DNA of 64,000 nt, taken from NCBI RefSeq assembly GCF_017916325.1, contig NC_090161.1, positions 458,501-522,500 of the forward strand, given 5' to 3'. The notes under the pieces were generated by a model, which did not search any database, was not told the origin of the DNA, and saw only the letters and a program-made list of their open reading frames with translations. The stretch is from Leishmania martiniquensis (lineage: Eukaryota; Euglenozoa; Kinetoplastea; Trypanosomatida; Trypanosomatidae). The position numbers were made by a program, and so were the translations under genes. The stretch's first letter is position 1, and the number at the start of each line of letters is the position of its first letter. Of the stretch, positions 28,010 to 37,653 are shown one piece after another.

Positions 28010-31000
28010 ATGGCGAATACACCAGCCGGGAGCGCGAGCGCGGGTGCCACACCGCAGTACTACGACCTTAGTGCCCCGCTCAACCGCCCTGTCACGACTA
28101 TTCAGGTCGAAAATTTTACCCCAGGGGAAGGAATGACGCCTTCACTCGTGCTCGAAGATGGAAGTCACTACTTCGGGTCCGTTGTGGAGGAGGGCAGGTG
28201 CCGCATTCCGTGTGGATGCGGCATCATGTTGTTTCAGCATGATCAGAGCGTGAAGCCCAGCTTTGCCGTCACCGCAGCGACGAGCACTGATAGCAGCAGC
28301 GGCGTCGGTGGCAGCCTTGCTACCTTCTTCTTCGGCCGAGGGGCTCCGCAGGGCAGCGGCGCAAGTCCGGCATCGATAGCCTTCATAAATCTGTGCAAAC
28401 GGTATCGGCAAGGCGACCGATACGGAGGCGACTGGGCCAACGGCGTGTTCCATGGCGACGGCGTGCTGGTGACAAGCAGCTTCACCTACCACGGCACTTG
28501 GATAGAGGGGCAGATGCAAGGAAAAGGGACCATCTCTTACACACGCAAATACGTCGACTACCGACCGCGTCACACGAGCGGCAGGAATGTCTCTGCTGGG
28601 GGCAGCGGGGTTGGCGAGGGGGTGAGTAACCTGCTACTGAAGGGGCTCTCATACGTTTCACCATTCGAACTAGTCGCGACGGCGCCGGCGCCAAAAGAGT
28701 ACATTGGCGATTTCGACGCCATGCGCTACCGCCACGGCACGGGGCTCATGCGCTACTACAATGGCGACGTCTACGAGGGGGAGTGGCGCGACAACTGCCG
28801 TCACGGCCGTGGAAAGCTGCGCAAGATGGATGGCGAGGTGTACGATGGTGACTGGGCTCTCGACCAGCGGCACGGCAACGGCAAGATCATGTACCCGAAC
28901 GGGTCTCTCTTCAAGGGCAGCATGGAGCACGATCAGCGTCACGGCGAGGGCGTCATGCGCTTTGCCAATGGAGACGAGTTCTTCGGCACCTTTCGAAGGG
29001 ATCGAATCGCGGGGCAGGGCACGATGCGCTACCGCAACGGCGACGTCTACGAGGGGGAGTGGCGGGACCAGCTGCGCCATGGGCAAGGCAAGTATACCCT
29101 GAAGCGGACTGGGGCGACGATGCACGGCGAGTTCCAGAGCGGCCTCATCCACGGAGAAGGCACTGTCATCGTGCCGGGGGTGTCCACCTTTGTTGGCATC
29201 TTTGTGCGCGGTGAGCGCACCATTGGCACCATGCATTGGCATCAGCAACCGTCACAACATTCGCTAGCAGAACTCGCCAGCGTTGATGCCGCCGCTGCTG
29301 CTTCAGCAACGGCGCCAGCGCCATCAGAGATATCGGCGGTATCCCCCGTGGACGGAGCGCTGTACCCAGATCCCGCCACGGCTCCTGTCCTGGGTGCGAG
29401 TGTCACGGCGACGACGGCAACCTCCATCGTGGGCGGGAAAGCAAGCACCAAGAACTACCTCTGCTACCAAGGGCAGTGGCATGGGGAGCACATGCACGGC
29501 AGAGGGCTCCTCTGGTACACGAACGGCGACTTCTACGCTGGCGCCTTTCACAGAAGTCGCCGTCATGGTGCCGGCAACATGCGCTACGCCGCCGAGCAGG
29601 CCGAGTTTAGCGGACAGTACGTTCATGGCGTACGTCACGGTTTAGGGCTGCTGCAGCGCGCCAACAGGACCATCCAGGCTGGGCGCTGGCAGCAAAACAC
29701 CTTCGTGGAGGGGTACGAGGGGGAGTGGGATGGGTCTGTGTTTCACGGTATTGGGCGGCTGACAATGCCGGTGGATATCTTCCTCGCCATGCGCTCGAGC
29801 AACTCTGCCCTGAAGTTGTCAGAGCTAAAAGCGATGCGAGGCGACGGCTTTGGCATCGCCCCGTCAAGCGCGTCGTCCCTCGATGGGCATGAGGAAGGCC
29901 GCAGCATAGGCGGCGACGGAGCACCAGCTGCGGCAGCAACCGACGCCTCCTCAAGTGGTGCCACGGTCGATCGCACTGGCGTGCCGCCTCTCTTCATCGA
30001 TTTCTTCGGCCTGTTCCGTAACGGTCTACGTGACGGGCTGGGCATCCTCAAGCTGCCCGCCCTGGACGGCCTCGTGGGTAGCTCGCTGAACCTCGCAGAA
30101 GAGCGCAGGTCAGGCGGTGGTGGCGGGCAAGGTGATGGCGGCGGCCGCGCCGCTGCCGCCTACACTGCGGAGGAGGTGAAGACTGAGAAAAGCCGAAAGG
30201 GCGGCAGTGGCAGTGGCGACGACAAGAGTGCTGCGGGTGCATCCCGCGGCCGAGGAAAGACTCGCAGCTTTACCTCCCTGTCGTCCATGGTCATCAAGGG
30301 GCGTTGGGTTCGTGAAGTGCTTCACTGCGACAAAGGTGTGTGGGCCTTCCCTAGCGGTGTCGTCTACATTGGAAGCTTTCGAAACGGCGCACGCGACGCC
30401 GCGCGCGCGTGTGTCTGGTGGCCAGATGGGTCGGTACTGGAGAGCGGGTGGTGTGGCGATGCACCAAGCGGGGGTGGCATCTGGTATCAGCGCAGCCGCG
30501 CCAACCCGGTCTACCGAACGATCGTCCCGAGTGTGCTGCGTCACTCGCAGTCGCGACGGCTATCGGGGAAGGTCTCTTCGCCTTCGCGGTGCACTAATTC
30601 GATCGTCAGTGACGCTGGCGGTGCTATTGGACACATCACGAACAGCGCACAGGCGGGCGATCTCTTCGGCCTTTCGAGCCTCTGGGGGCTCATCGGGTCT
30701 GGTCTCATCGACCGCAGCGCCAGCGGCACCTGTGCCGGCGACAGCGGCACGGACGACGAAAGCGACGACGACCGACCGCGACGCGTGCTTATCGACTTTG
30801 GCAACCACCTTACCTTCTCCTGCTCCTGGCGCCCGTACATGATGGACTTGAGCGCGTACGCGGCGGTGGTGCTCCCCCAGATTGGGCGTCAAACGTCTCC
30901 GCTGTCAGACAGCACGCCGTGGCCGCAGCTGTACAGCTCGCCAAGCATGTCGGCCGCCCTTGGTGCGCCGCGGCCGTGGGCGAGAAGGACGGCACAAGGC

Positions 31001-34000
31001 GGGAACGCGTCTAAAAAGAGCGCTGCTGGCAGCAGTGGCGGCGGTGGGTCTCCAGCCTCCGTACCATGGCCCATTCCTACAGCGAAGCAGATGTCCAACT
31101 GCGCCCACTCGCTTCATCTCGCAGACGCGCCGGCTAGCGTGGCGATCGGTCGCGCTAGCGGCCCTGGCGTTGTCTACTTCGACTCCGGGGTCGTGCTTGC
31201 AGGAGAGTGGCTCGGCAACGCACCTCGGCTAGCCGTCCCATACCGCCCGTGGTCCGCCTTTGACCACTTCGTCACGTGGCAAACGACTCGGGCGGCGTCG
31301 CGCAACTGCGCCAGCACGGTACCACGCCTGACGGCGCCGCGGCTGCAATCGTGCTACACCTCTGTCTTGGCGGCTGCGCCGGAGGACGTTAGTGGCGAGC
31401 CGCGTCGCGCTGCTGGTGGGCGACTGGCTATGGCGGCGTCACCCCTAGCAGTTAGCCGCGGCGCCGATGCGACAGAGCAGGCGGTGGAGCCGCCTACCCC
31501 TACATCGTCACTGCCCTCCCCCGAGGCGCACTGTACAATGTGTGGGAAGGACTACAGCTTCTTCCGAAAGCGTGTCCACTGCACCCTGTGCCTGCGCTCG
31601 ACCTGCTCTTCTTGCCTGGGGCACATGGACACAAAGGGGCCTACGAACCAGGAGGATGTCAACGCACTACTGCGTCACGCCTACGTTACAGCGGAGAAGA
31701 CGCTGCAGCTCTCCGCCGCAGCAGCGGCGAAAGGCGCCCCCACCAACGCCAGTAGTAGCGCAGCCAGGCCCATCACCTTTCCGAGCCTCTCCGCGGAGCA
31801 GATCGACCACGCGTTCGACAAGAAGGACGTCTCGACAGTGCCTGTCTGTGCAGACTGCGTGCGCTCCGTCCTGTGGAAGCTGCAGTACACGCAGCTTTGG
31901 ATACCGATGTCGATGTTCTCCTCTGTTGTCGAGGGTGGCACGCATCAGCGCGAAATGCGGCGCAACACCAGCGCTCAGGCCGCCCTTCAGCATGGGAGCA
32001 ACCTCACGAACGAAAGCGGTGCCGCCGACGATGATGTCGGCGACGGGGGGGCCGAGGCGTCCCACCTACTTTCGACAGTCGCCAACAGTCAGGAATCTTC
32101 TCAGCATGTGTTGGCGGTCGGGCAGTCCCTCCCTCTCTCTCCCTGGCATTCCGCTGCGTCGACCACGGCCTTGGATAGCACGATGCATCAGCAAGAAGAT
32201 GATGCGGCTCCGGATGCTGACAGCGCACCTTGCCGCACAGCAGCAGCAGCTGTGTACTCTTCTGAAGTAGTCGCCACTGGCGTTGCCAGCCACAGCGTCA
32301 GGTTAGAGATGAATGATGCAGTGGTCGACGAAGCGGCGCACAGCCCGTTGGCCATCACACACGCGGAAGCAGCGGCTACTCAACACAAGCCGTCCACCTC
32401 TGCCGCGTCGCCCTCGCGCGCCAGCGACGGTGCTGTGACCGAAGCATCACCTGCACCTCCTACCTCGCCCAAGCAGGTCCCCAGCCGGCCGCTAAGGCTT
32501 TCTAACAGCCCTGAAGCAGCGCGTCGCAGCTGCAGTACGCTCCAACCGCCAACGCAGTACATTATCTACAGCGGCTACACATCACACACCATCCCGCACG
32601 TCTACGGCGAGCTTTGGTGGGGACGTCAGTACTACTACCGCGGCGGCTTCTGCGCAGGAGAGCGGCACGGATTCGGCACGCAGTACATGCCCAACGGCGA
32701 GTGGTACGAGGGCGGCTTCGAGCGAGACGCGTGGCACGGCGAGGGCGTGTACTACCTCGATGACGGCTCCGTGCTGCTCGGTGAGTTCCGCAAGGGCAAG
32801 CTGCACGCAGTGCACTACCGCGGTGAGGTGGAGGAGAGTGACGTGGCTGGCGTACGGCCGCACGGCCGCGGTATCGGCTACAGCCCAGACGGCTCCATCT
32901 ACAACGGCGAGTGGGTGCACGGTCAGCGTCACGGCACCGGCATGCTGCACCTAACCGACGGCAGCTCCGTGTACAGCGGCACATTTGTATCAAACGCGAT
33001 GGAGGGGATGGGGAAGCTCGTGACGACCAGTGGGGCCTACTATGGCGACTTCCGCCAGAACACGCAGCACGGCAAAGGGCTGCTCTTCACCTCCAACTGT
33101 GTCGTAGAGGGGTCGTGGGTGCACGGCACCTCTTCCGGCTTCACGCGCATCTACGAACGCGCCACGGGGGAGGTGTATGAGACGACTTACTGCGACGGCA
33201 ACGAGCGGGACGACTGCTTCACTGCGCCGGTGATGATTGAGGACGACGAGGCCGCCGAGTGCGGGCAGTGCGGCACGGCCTTCTCTTTCTTCCTCCGCCG
33301 GCACCACTGCCGCCTCTGTGGAGACGTCTTCTGCGACGCCTGCACGCAACACCGCGCAACGCTACCACCGACTGTCACAGGAGACGGCAGCACGAGTGCG
33401 AAGAGCGAACTCGCCGGCCCTGGCCCGCCGGCGGCGAGCGGGCAGCAACTTCGGGTGTGTGATGCGTGCTTCTTTCGGCTCTCCCAACGCCGCATGATTG
33501 CGCTGCGCCGCTACGCTGACGGTAGTGTGTACGCTGGCTGCTGGAGTCAGGGGCGGTGGGTGTCGCGTGGGCTGTACTGCCGGCCAGACGGCGTTTTTGT
33601 GGTGATGGACGCCCACGGGCACGCCCTCCTGCAACTGGTGCGCCTTGAAACGGCAAAGGAGAAACCTAAGGGGGGCGCGAGTGGGGATATCAACGAGCCG
33701 GCAAAGGCGAGGGCGACACTGCCGGTTGGCGGCCTTGGTGTCGGTCGCCGCCCGTCGCGCGCCACCGGTCTGCCTGTCTCGCCCTCTATCCTTCAGGATG
33801 CTGGGCCGGCGAAGGAGCTTCTCGACGGCGTCTCAGAGAGCTCGTCGCGTAAGGACCTCGACGCGTTCCTGCTCTGGTGGGCGACGACGCGCAGCAGATG
33901 TGGCCTGCAGGTTCCCCTGGATATAGCTCTCGTGATCCACTATCAGTGCATGCCAGCGCATATGCTGCGCGGCAAAGAGGCCACGGTGAAAGCTGGCTCA

Positions 34001-35311
34001 GATGCAGCCATGTACCTGGCGTCACCGGCGCGCTGCACCCTCGAGACACCCCACACTCCCTCGCTTACGCCCATCCGTTTGTTTGTCACACTCGCCGACT
34101 CGCGGCGTGAGATGCAGGCAATGGTAGAGGGAGAGGTGGCGCGGGCCTCTTGTAGTGCACCGTGCGGCCCAACAGCCGGTGCAGCTGCGCCAACGTCGAG
34201 CCTGTCAATAGAAGAGAGGCGCACAATGGACATCGACGTAGAGGCGGCGGCTTTGAGAGCGTCGAGGTTCATGCCGGTGGCAATACCTCGTGCCCCCGAG
34301 TTGCCCATCACCGCCGCTACCGCACCCGTTGCGAGCGCGGCGAAGCGGCCGCCAGAGACCACAGCAAGTCGCCCGGGCAGCTTCCACTACCATGGGCACC
34401 AGGTCTCGGGCGCAGATCCTGCTTATGCGTTCGGTCTGTCTGCCTGGGCGACGCGCCCGCCGCCATCAATCGACGCCGAGGATATCAGCGACGAGGCGCT
34501 CGTCGAGATGATACGGGCAGAGCGACTTTCCTGGTCAGAGGCTGCACCAGCCGCCGAGGCCCCCGCCGCGCCAACGATTCCACTCCTCATGCCACCTACA
34601 CCGGACCCTCCCTCTGCCGGCTCCAACTCCGCTGTGTCATGGAACGTATGGGCGACGCGCGATGTGCCACGCTATAACCCTGCGCCGCTGACGACAGTGG
34701 CAGCCGAAGCCATCACAGCCTCTCAAGCACCGATGGAGGAAGCCGCCGGGGGTGGCGAGGCCGCTGCGGCGCCTCTGCTGACCCCCCGCACTGAGGCAGA
34801 CATGTACTTTGCATGCCCGTTCTGGGGCCCGACTGTGCCAGACGCGCAGCTGCTGCTGGAGCAGGGCAAGATGACTCAGGCCACGAAGCTGATGTGCCGT
34901 CTCCAGCAGCGGCACAGCGAGGCCCTGTATCAGCAGCAGGAGGGACAAGGAAGCCGCGGTGGCAGCAGCCGCAGCGACAGCGACAGCGACAGCAGCGGCG
35001 GCGGCGAGGGGACCAGACGCAAAGGCGCGGCCGCGAGTGGTGGAAGGAGTGCTCGGCGAAGTGGTGAAGCGGAGGACCCGCTACGTGTGCTGCAGAGCCT
35101 GCAATCCGGTGCTTCCACTGTCAGCGCGTCCTCGTGGGAGGCGGGGCCGCTACTCGCTCCAGAGCAGCGGGCGCAGGGCGGGGAGGGATGGGCACCGACC
35201 CCGATGCACGGTCCATTTGTTTTCGAGATCTCTGCCCACGAAAAGCGACGAAGCGCGGATGGGCAGCGGTGGTACGCAAAGGTAACCCAAAGAGAGGCGC
35301 AGAACTTTTAG
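28010..35311 (+). CDS. Giant MORN-repeat protein with two FYVE-type zinc fingers
   Basis: A 2433-residue protein. The ATG at 28,010 is the first in a frame that is otherwise CT-tract translation. Two blocks of MORN repeats (consensus YEGEW...RHGxG) are seen: about 231-590, with around ten or more units plus a low-complexity break, and about 1535-1731. Each block is followed later by a cysteine finger. Finger 1 begins at about 1174 (CTMCGKDYSFFRKRVHC) and is FYVE-like but split by a long insert before its last CADC (about 1280). Finger 2 (about 1750-1822) has FLRRHHCRLCG, the basic PI3P-binding signature of FYVE domains, and closes with CDACF. The C-terminal 600 residues are mostly low complexity, ending near an SDSDSDSSGGG stretch. 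MORN modules bind membranes or cytoskeletal partners and FYVE binds PI3P, so an endosomal or flagellar-pocket/cytoskeleton scaffold is plausible but inferred. There is no kinase domain. Confidence 0.9.
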   Translation: MANTPAGSASAGATPQYYDLSAPLNRPVTTIQVENFTPGEGMTPSLVLEDGSHYFGSVVEEGRCRIPCGCGIMLFQHDQSVKPSFAVTAATSTDSSSGVGGSLATFFFGRGAPQGSGASPASIAFINLCKRYRQGDRYGGDWANGVFHGDGVLVTSSFTYHGTWIEGQMQGKGTISYTRKYVDYRPRHTSGRNVSAGGSGVGEGVSNLLLKGLSYVSPFELVATAPAPKEYIGDFDAMRYRHGTGLMRYYNGDVYEGEWRDNCRHGRGKLRKMDGEVYDGDWALDQRHGNGKIMYPNGSLFKGSMEHDQRHGEGVMRFANGDEFFGTFRRDRIAGQGTMRYRNGDVYEGEWRDQLRHGQGKYTLKRTGATMHGEFQSGLIHGEGTVIVPGVSTFVGIFVRGERTIGTMHWHQQPSQHSLAELASVDAAAAASATAPAPSEISAVSPVDGALYPDPATAPVLGASVTATTATSIVGGKASTKNYLCYQGQWHGEHMHGRGLLWYTNGDFYAGAFHRSRRHGAGNMRYAAEQAEFSGQYVHGVRHGLGLLQRANRTIQAGRWQQNTFVEGYEGEWDGSVFHGIGRLTMPVDIFLAMRSSNSALKLSELKAMRGDGFGIAPSSASSLDGHEEGRSIGGDGAPAAAATDASSSGATVDRTGVPPLFIDFFGLFRNGLRDGLGILKLPALDGLVGSSLNLAEERRSGGGGGQGDGGGRAAAAYTAEEVKTEKSRKGGSGSGDDKSAAGASRGRGKTRSFTSLSSMVIKGRWVREVLHCDKGVWAFPSGVVYIGSFRNGARDAARACVWWPDGSVLESGWCGDAPSGGGIWYQRSRANPVYRTIVPSVLRHSQSRRLSGKVSSPSRCTNSIVSDAGGAIGHITNSAQAGDLFGLSSLWGLIGSGLIDRSASGTCAGDSGTDDESDDDRPRRVLIDFGNHLTFSCSWRPYMMDLSAYAAVVLPQIGRQTSPLSDSTPWPQLYSSPSMSAALGAPRPWARRTAQGGNASKKSAAGSSGGGGSPASVPWPIPTAKQMSNCAHSLHLADAPASVAIGRASGPGVVYFDSGVVLAGEWLGNAPRLAVPYRPWSAFDHFVTWQTTRAASRNCASTVPRLTAPRLQSCYTSVLAAAPEDVSGEPRRAAGGRLAMAASPLAVSRGADATEQAVEPPTPTSSLPSPEAHCTMCGKDYSFFRKRVHCTLCLRSTCSSCLGHMDTKGPTNQEDVNALLRHAYVTAEKTLQLSAAAAAKGAPTNASSSAARPITFPSLSAEQIDHAFDKKDVSTVPVCADCVRSVLWKLQYTQLWIPMSMFSSVVEGGTHQREMRRNTSAQAALQHGSNLTNESGAADDDVGDGGAEASHLLSTVANSQESSQHVLAVGQSLPLSPWHSAASTTALDSTMHQQEDDAAPDADSAPCRTAAAAVYSSEVVATGVASHSVRLEMNDAVVDEAAHSPLAITHAEAAATQHKPSTSAASPSRASDGAVTEASPAPPTSPKQVPSRPLRLSNSPEAARRSCSTLQPPTQYIIYSGYTSHTIPHVYGELWWGRQYYYRGGFCAGERHGFGTQYMPNGEWYEGGFERDAWHGEGVYYLDDGSVLLGEFRKGKLHAVHYRGEVEESDVAGVRPHGRGIGYSPDGSIYNGEWVHGQRHGTGMLHLTDGSSVYSGTFVSNAMEGMGKLVTTSGAYYGDFRQNTQHGKGLLFTSNCVVEGSWVHGTSSGFTRIYERATGEVYETTYCDGNERDDCFTAPVMIEDDEAAECGQCGTAFSFFLRRHHCRLCGDVFCDACTQHRATLPPTVTGDGSTSAKSELAGPGPPAASGQQLRVCDACFFRLSQRRMIALRRYADGSVYAGCWSQGRWVSRGLYCRPDGVFVVMDAHGHALLQLVRLETAKEKPKGGASGDINEPAKARATLPVGGLGVGRRPSRATGLPVSPSILQDAGPAKELLDGVSESSSRKDLDAFLLWWATTRSRCGLQVPLDIALVIHYQCMPAHMLRGKEATVKAGSDAAMYLASPARCTLETPHTPSLTPIRLFVTLADSRREMQAMVEGEVARASCSAPCGPTAGAAAPTSSLSIEERRTMDIDVEAAALRASRFMPVAIPRAPELPITAATAPVASAAKRPPETTASRPGSFHYHGHQVSGADPAYAFGLSAWATRPPPSIDAEDISDEALVEMIRAERLSWSEAAPAAEAPAAPTIPLLMPPTPDPPSAGSNSAVSWNVWATRDVPRYNPAPLTTVAAEAITASQAPMEEAAGGGEAAAAPLLTPRTEADMYFACPFWGPTVPDAQLLLEQGKMTQATKLMCRLQQRHSEALYQQQEGQGSRGGSSRSDSDSDSSGGGEGTRRKGAAASGGRSARRSGEAEDPLRVLQSLQSGASTVSASSWEAGPLLAPEQRAQGGEGWAPTPMHGPFVFEISAHEKRRSADGQRWYAKVTQREAQNF

Positions 35312-36004
35312 TGGCGCGAGCCCATTGCTTGTGCACGCCCCGTGTTGCTTTTCAGTTTCCGCTGTTTTCTTTGTCCGCTCTCTCCAGCTTCACCGACAGC
35401 GGCTGTCTCATGAGTCGGTCACTTGTGTCTCGTCTGCTCATTGTTTCCTGCCTGCCATGACGTCCCGTGTAGGGTGCGATGGACATCAGAGAAGAGATCA
35501 TCGGCAGAGATCTGCCTTGTCTGTCTGCCCCGGCCGGGTGTGACGGAATACATGGCCTGTGCGCCTGCGCATGGCGCCCTCTTTGGGTTCGCACATGTGC
35601 GCCGGCGCTCTTCATTCTGGCTATTTAGCATACATTTCCCCCACTCCGCTGTCTCATGAACGGCAACGCTCACTCCCACGCGCCCCTCGCCTGCCTTTCA
35701 TCTCACGCTCGCTCGCCCTTCTCCCACAGCTCAAGCACTGTCCACTCAGCTCAGGCGCATACACTTCTACGCCCGCGCCCTCTCTCTCCGCCCCCCTTTC
35801 GCTTTCGGCCTTTTCGGTCTGTGTGTGTGTGTGTGTGTGTGTGTCCAGAGAAGAGCGCCGACTCTTTTTTTGCTCGCACCGGAGCGATCCACACAACGAT
35901 ACAAAGAGAGGGAGGAAAACGGCAAAGAGAGGCGGCGGAATTAAGAAAGCCGCCTTGCACTGCTTCGCGTCTGTGTGTGTGTGTGTGTGCGAGTGCGTCT
36001 CTGT

Positions 36005-36048
36005 TATACGTATCGCACCCCTCCGAGCGACTGCGTGCGATACGTATA
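36005..36048 (+). repeat. Perfect 14-bp stem-loop
   Basis: TATACGTATCGCAC at 36,005-36,018 is exactly complementary to GTGCGATACGTATA at 36,035-36,048, with a 16-nt loop. The arms are not simple sequence, so chance is less likely. It lies in the presumed 3'UTR or intergenic part downstream of the MORN/FYVE gene. Confidence 0.75.
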
Positions 36049-37171
36049 GCGAGGCGAAACGGTCATGGGTAATAGTTTGTACGCAAGCCACAGAACACCA
36101 ACACCTTCACACGCACACACAGCGGCACTTTGCTTCTTCTGCGTAACTGTGCACTCGGTATCCCCCCCAGTACACTTGAGCATCCATTCATCTCCCTCCC
36201 TCTCGTGCGTTGACGTATTTTTCCGTTGTTTCGGTAAGTATCCGTCCGTGTGCGCGTGTGCGTGCGGGGGTGGGAGTCGGGTCAGCGTTTGCGCACACGC
36301 GTGCGAGGCCTCTGTGCACGCGCGTACGCATAGGCGTAGACGCGCCCCGAAGAGCAGGCTGAAAGAGAGACGCATAAAGAGAGTGCAAAGGAAGCGACAA
36401 GAAGGGATCCGCTGGGCTGGCGATCCTGCCCCCCTTACTCGCACCTGTTCTTCTCTGCTTCTCGAGTGAGGTCTCTCTTGCTTGACGTCTTCATCTTCCC
36501 TCAGCTGCTCCTCCCCTACCCGTGTCTCTTGTGCTCTCAACGGCATTTTTTTTGCCTGTGTGTGTTTCTTCTTCGTCGGTTACGCATACGCAGCGGCACC
36601 GCTAGCCAAGCAGACCCGTACACCCCCCCTCCCCCCTCCCCTCCCACACGCCCCCCCGACTTACACACACACAGAAAGCAGCAAACAGGGACCTGCGAAA
36701 AAGAAACAGATAAACACATCTCTCTCTCTTAAAGACGACCGTTTAGGGCATTGCCACGCCCTCCCCTCCCCCCTTCAATCCTCCTCCCCATACGCACATC
36801 CGCTTCTCGACAGCACGCGCGTCTGCCTCCCCCCCCATCCGAAGACTGGTGGTCTCGCGTGAGCAGTTGCCGTCCTTTCTTCGCCTTTTTTTGGTCCTCG
36901 TCTGTTTTCCCCCCGGCTATGCATACGCGCTGAGTGCGCCCGTCGCTTCTCTTCACCCCACCCCCGCCCTTTCTCTCGCGTTTGCTCTCGACCCTTTCCT
37001 CCTCTACTCTCTGTATTGGCCAGTGCGATCCCCCTCTCTCTGCCCCCACCCCCTCCCTACACACGTACACACACTTCCTCTTCAAGTTGTATCTCACTCA
37101 CCTATCCCTGCTCTGTGTGTGTGTGTGTGGCCTCCCCTCTGCGATCTTTTGCCTCTTCTCCACACACTCAT

Positions 37172-37189
37172 ACATACATATATGTATGT
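37172..37189. repeat. Perfect 18-bp AT-rich palindrome
   Basis: ACATACATA followed directly by TATGTATGT. Similar palindromes occur in other spacers at 14,824, 27,057 and 41,855. Confidence 0.7.
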
Positions 37190-37554
37190 GTGTTTGTGTG
37201 TGTTGTTCCGTTGTGTTCACCCTGTAGCGCTCTATTTAAAGCGCTTGTGTGTACCATATCCATCGGCCTGCTGTCTCGGCTCTCCGTCGGACGCGTGCTC
37301 GCAGCAGATCCCGACCCCCTCTCTTTTACGTTGCCCCCTTTCGCCATCGCATATCTTTTCATTGCTGTGCACTCTCTCTGCCCCTCTCTGTCTCTTTTTC
37401 CATATATATTTGCATATTGCCCGTGTGCGCACGTTGTTTTTTTTCTGCGTGTTGGCGGCGAAAAGAGGGAGGGGAGGGGAGGGGCCACTGCCTCATTGCG
37501 TATGAGCAACGCGTCCCTCGGCGTTGAATCTCTCTGTGCTTGCGTCTTTTCCCT

Positions 37555-37584
37555 TCGTCGCTCTCTCTCTCTGTTTTCCGCCAG
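37555..37584 (+). promoter_or_regulatory. Putative trans-splice acceptor for the cytochrome b5-domain gene
   Basis: CTCTCTCTCTCTGTTTTCCG followed by CCAG places AG at 37,583-37,584. The first ATG downstream is the proposed start at 37,654, which gives a leader of about 69 nt. Confidence 0.55.
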
Positions 37585-37653
37585 CGCTGTCCCAACTTAT
37601 CCTCTTGAGTCGCTCGTGGGCAGCGCGGGCGTGCGGGGAAGAGATCGACCAGA

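Larger units (their letters stand above)
35312..37653. other. Intergenic spacer with hairpin, palindrome and TG/CA microsatellites
   Basis: About 2.3 kb without a convincing gene. It contains a (TG)n tract at about 35,819-35,844, another near 35,972-35,989, the stem-loop at 36,005-36,048, a perfect palindrome at 37,172-37,189, and dense CT tracts up to the acceptor at 37,583. Confidence 0.6.

Noticed and set aside
35819..35844. (TG)n tract as telomeric or special repeat
   Set aside because: An ordinary dinucleotide microsatellite, as seen in many spacers here; no TTAGGG repeats are present.
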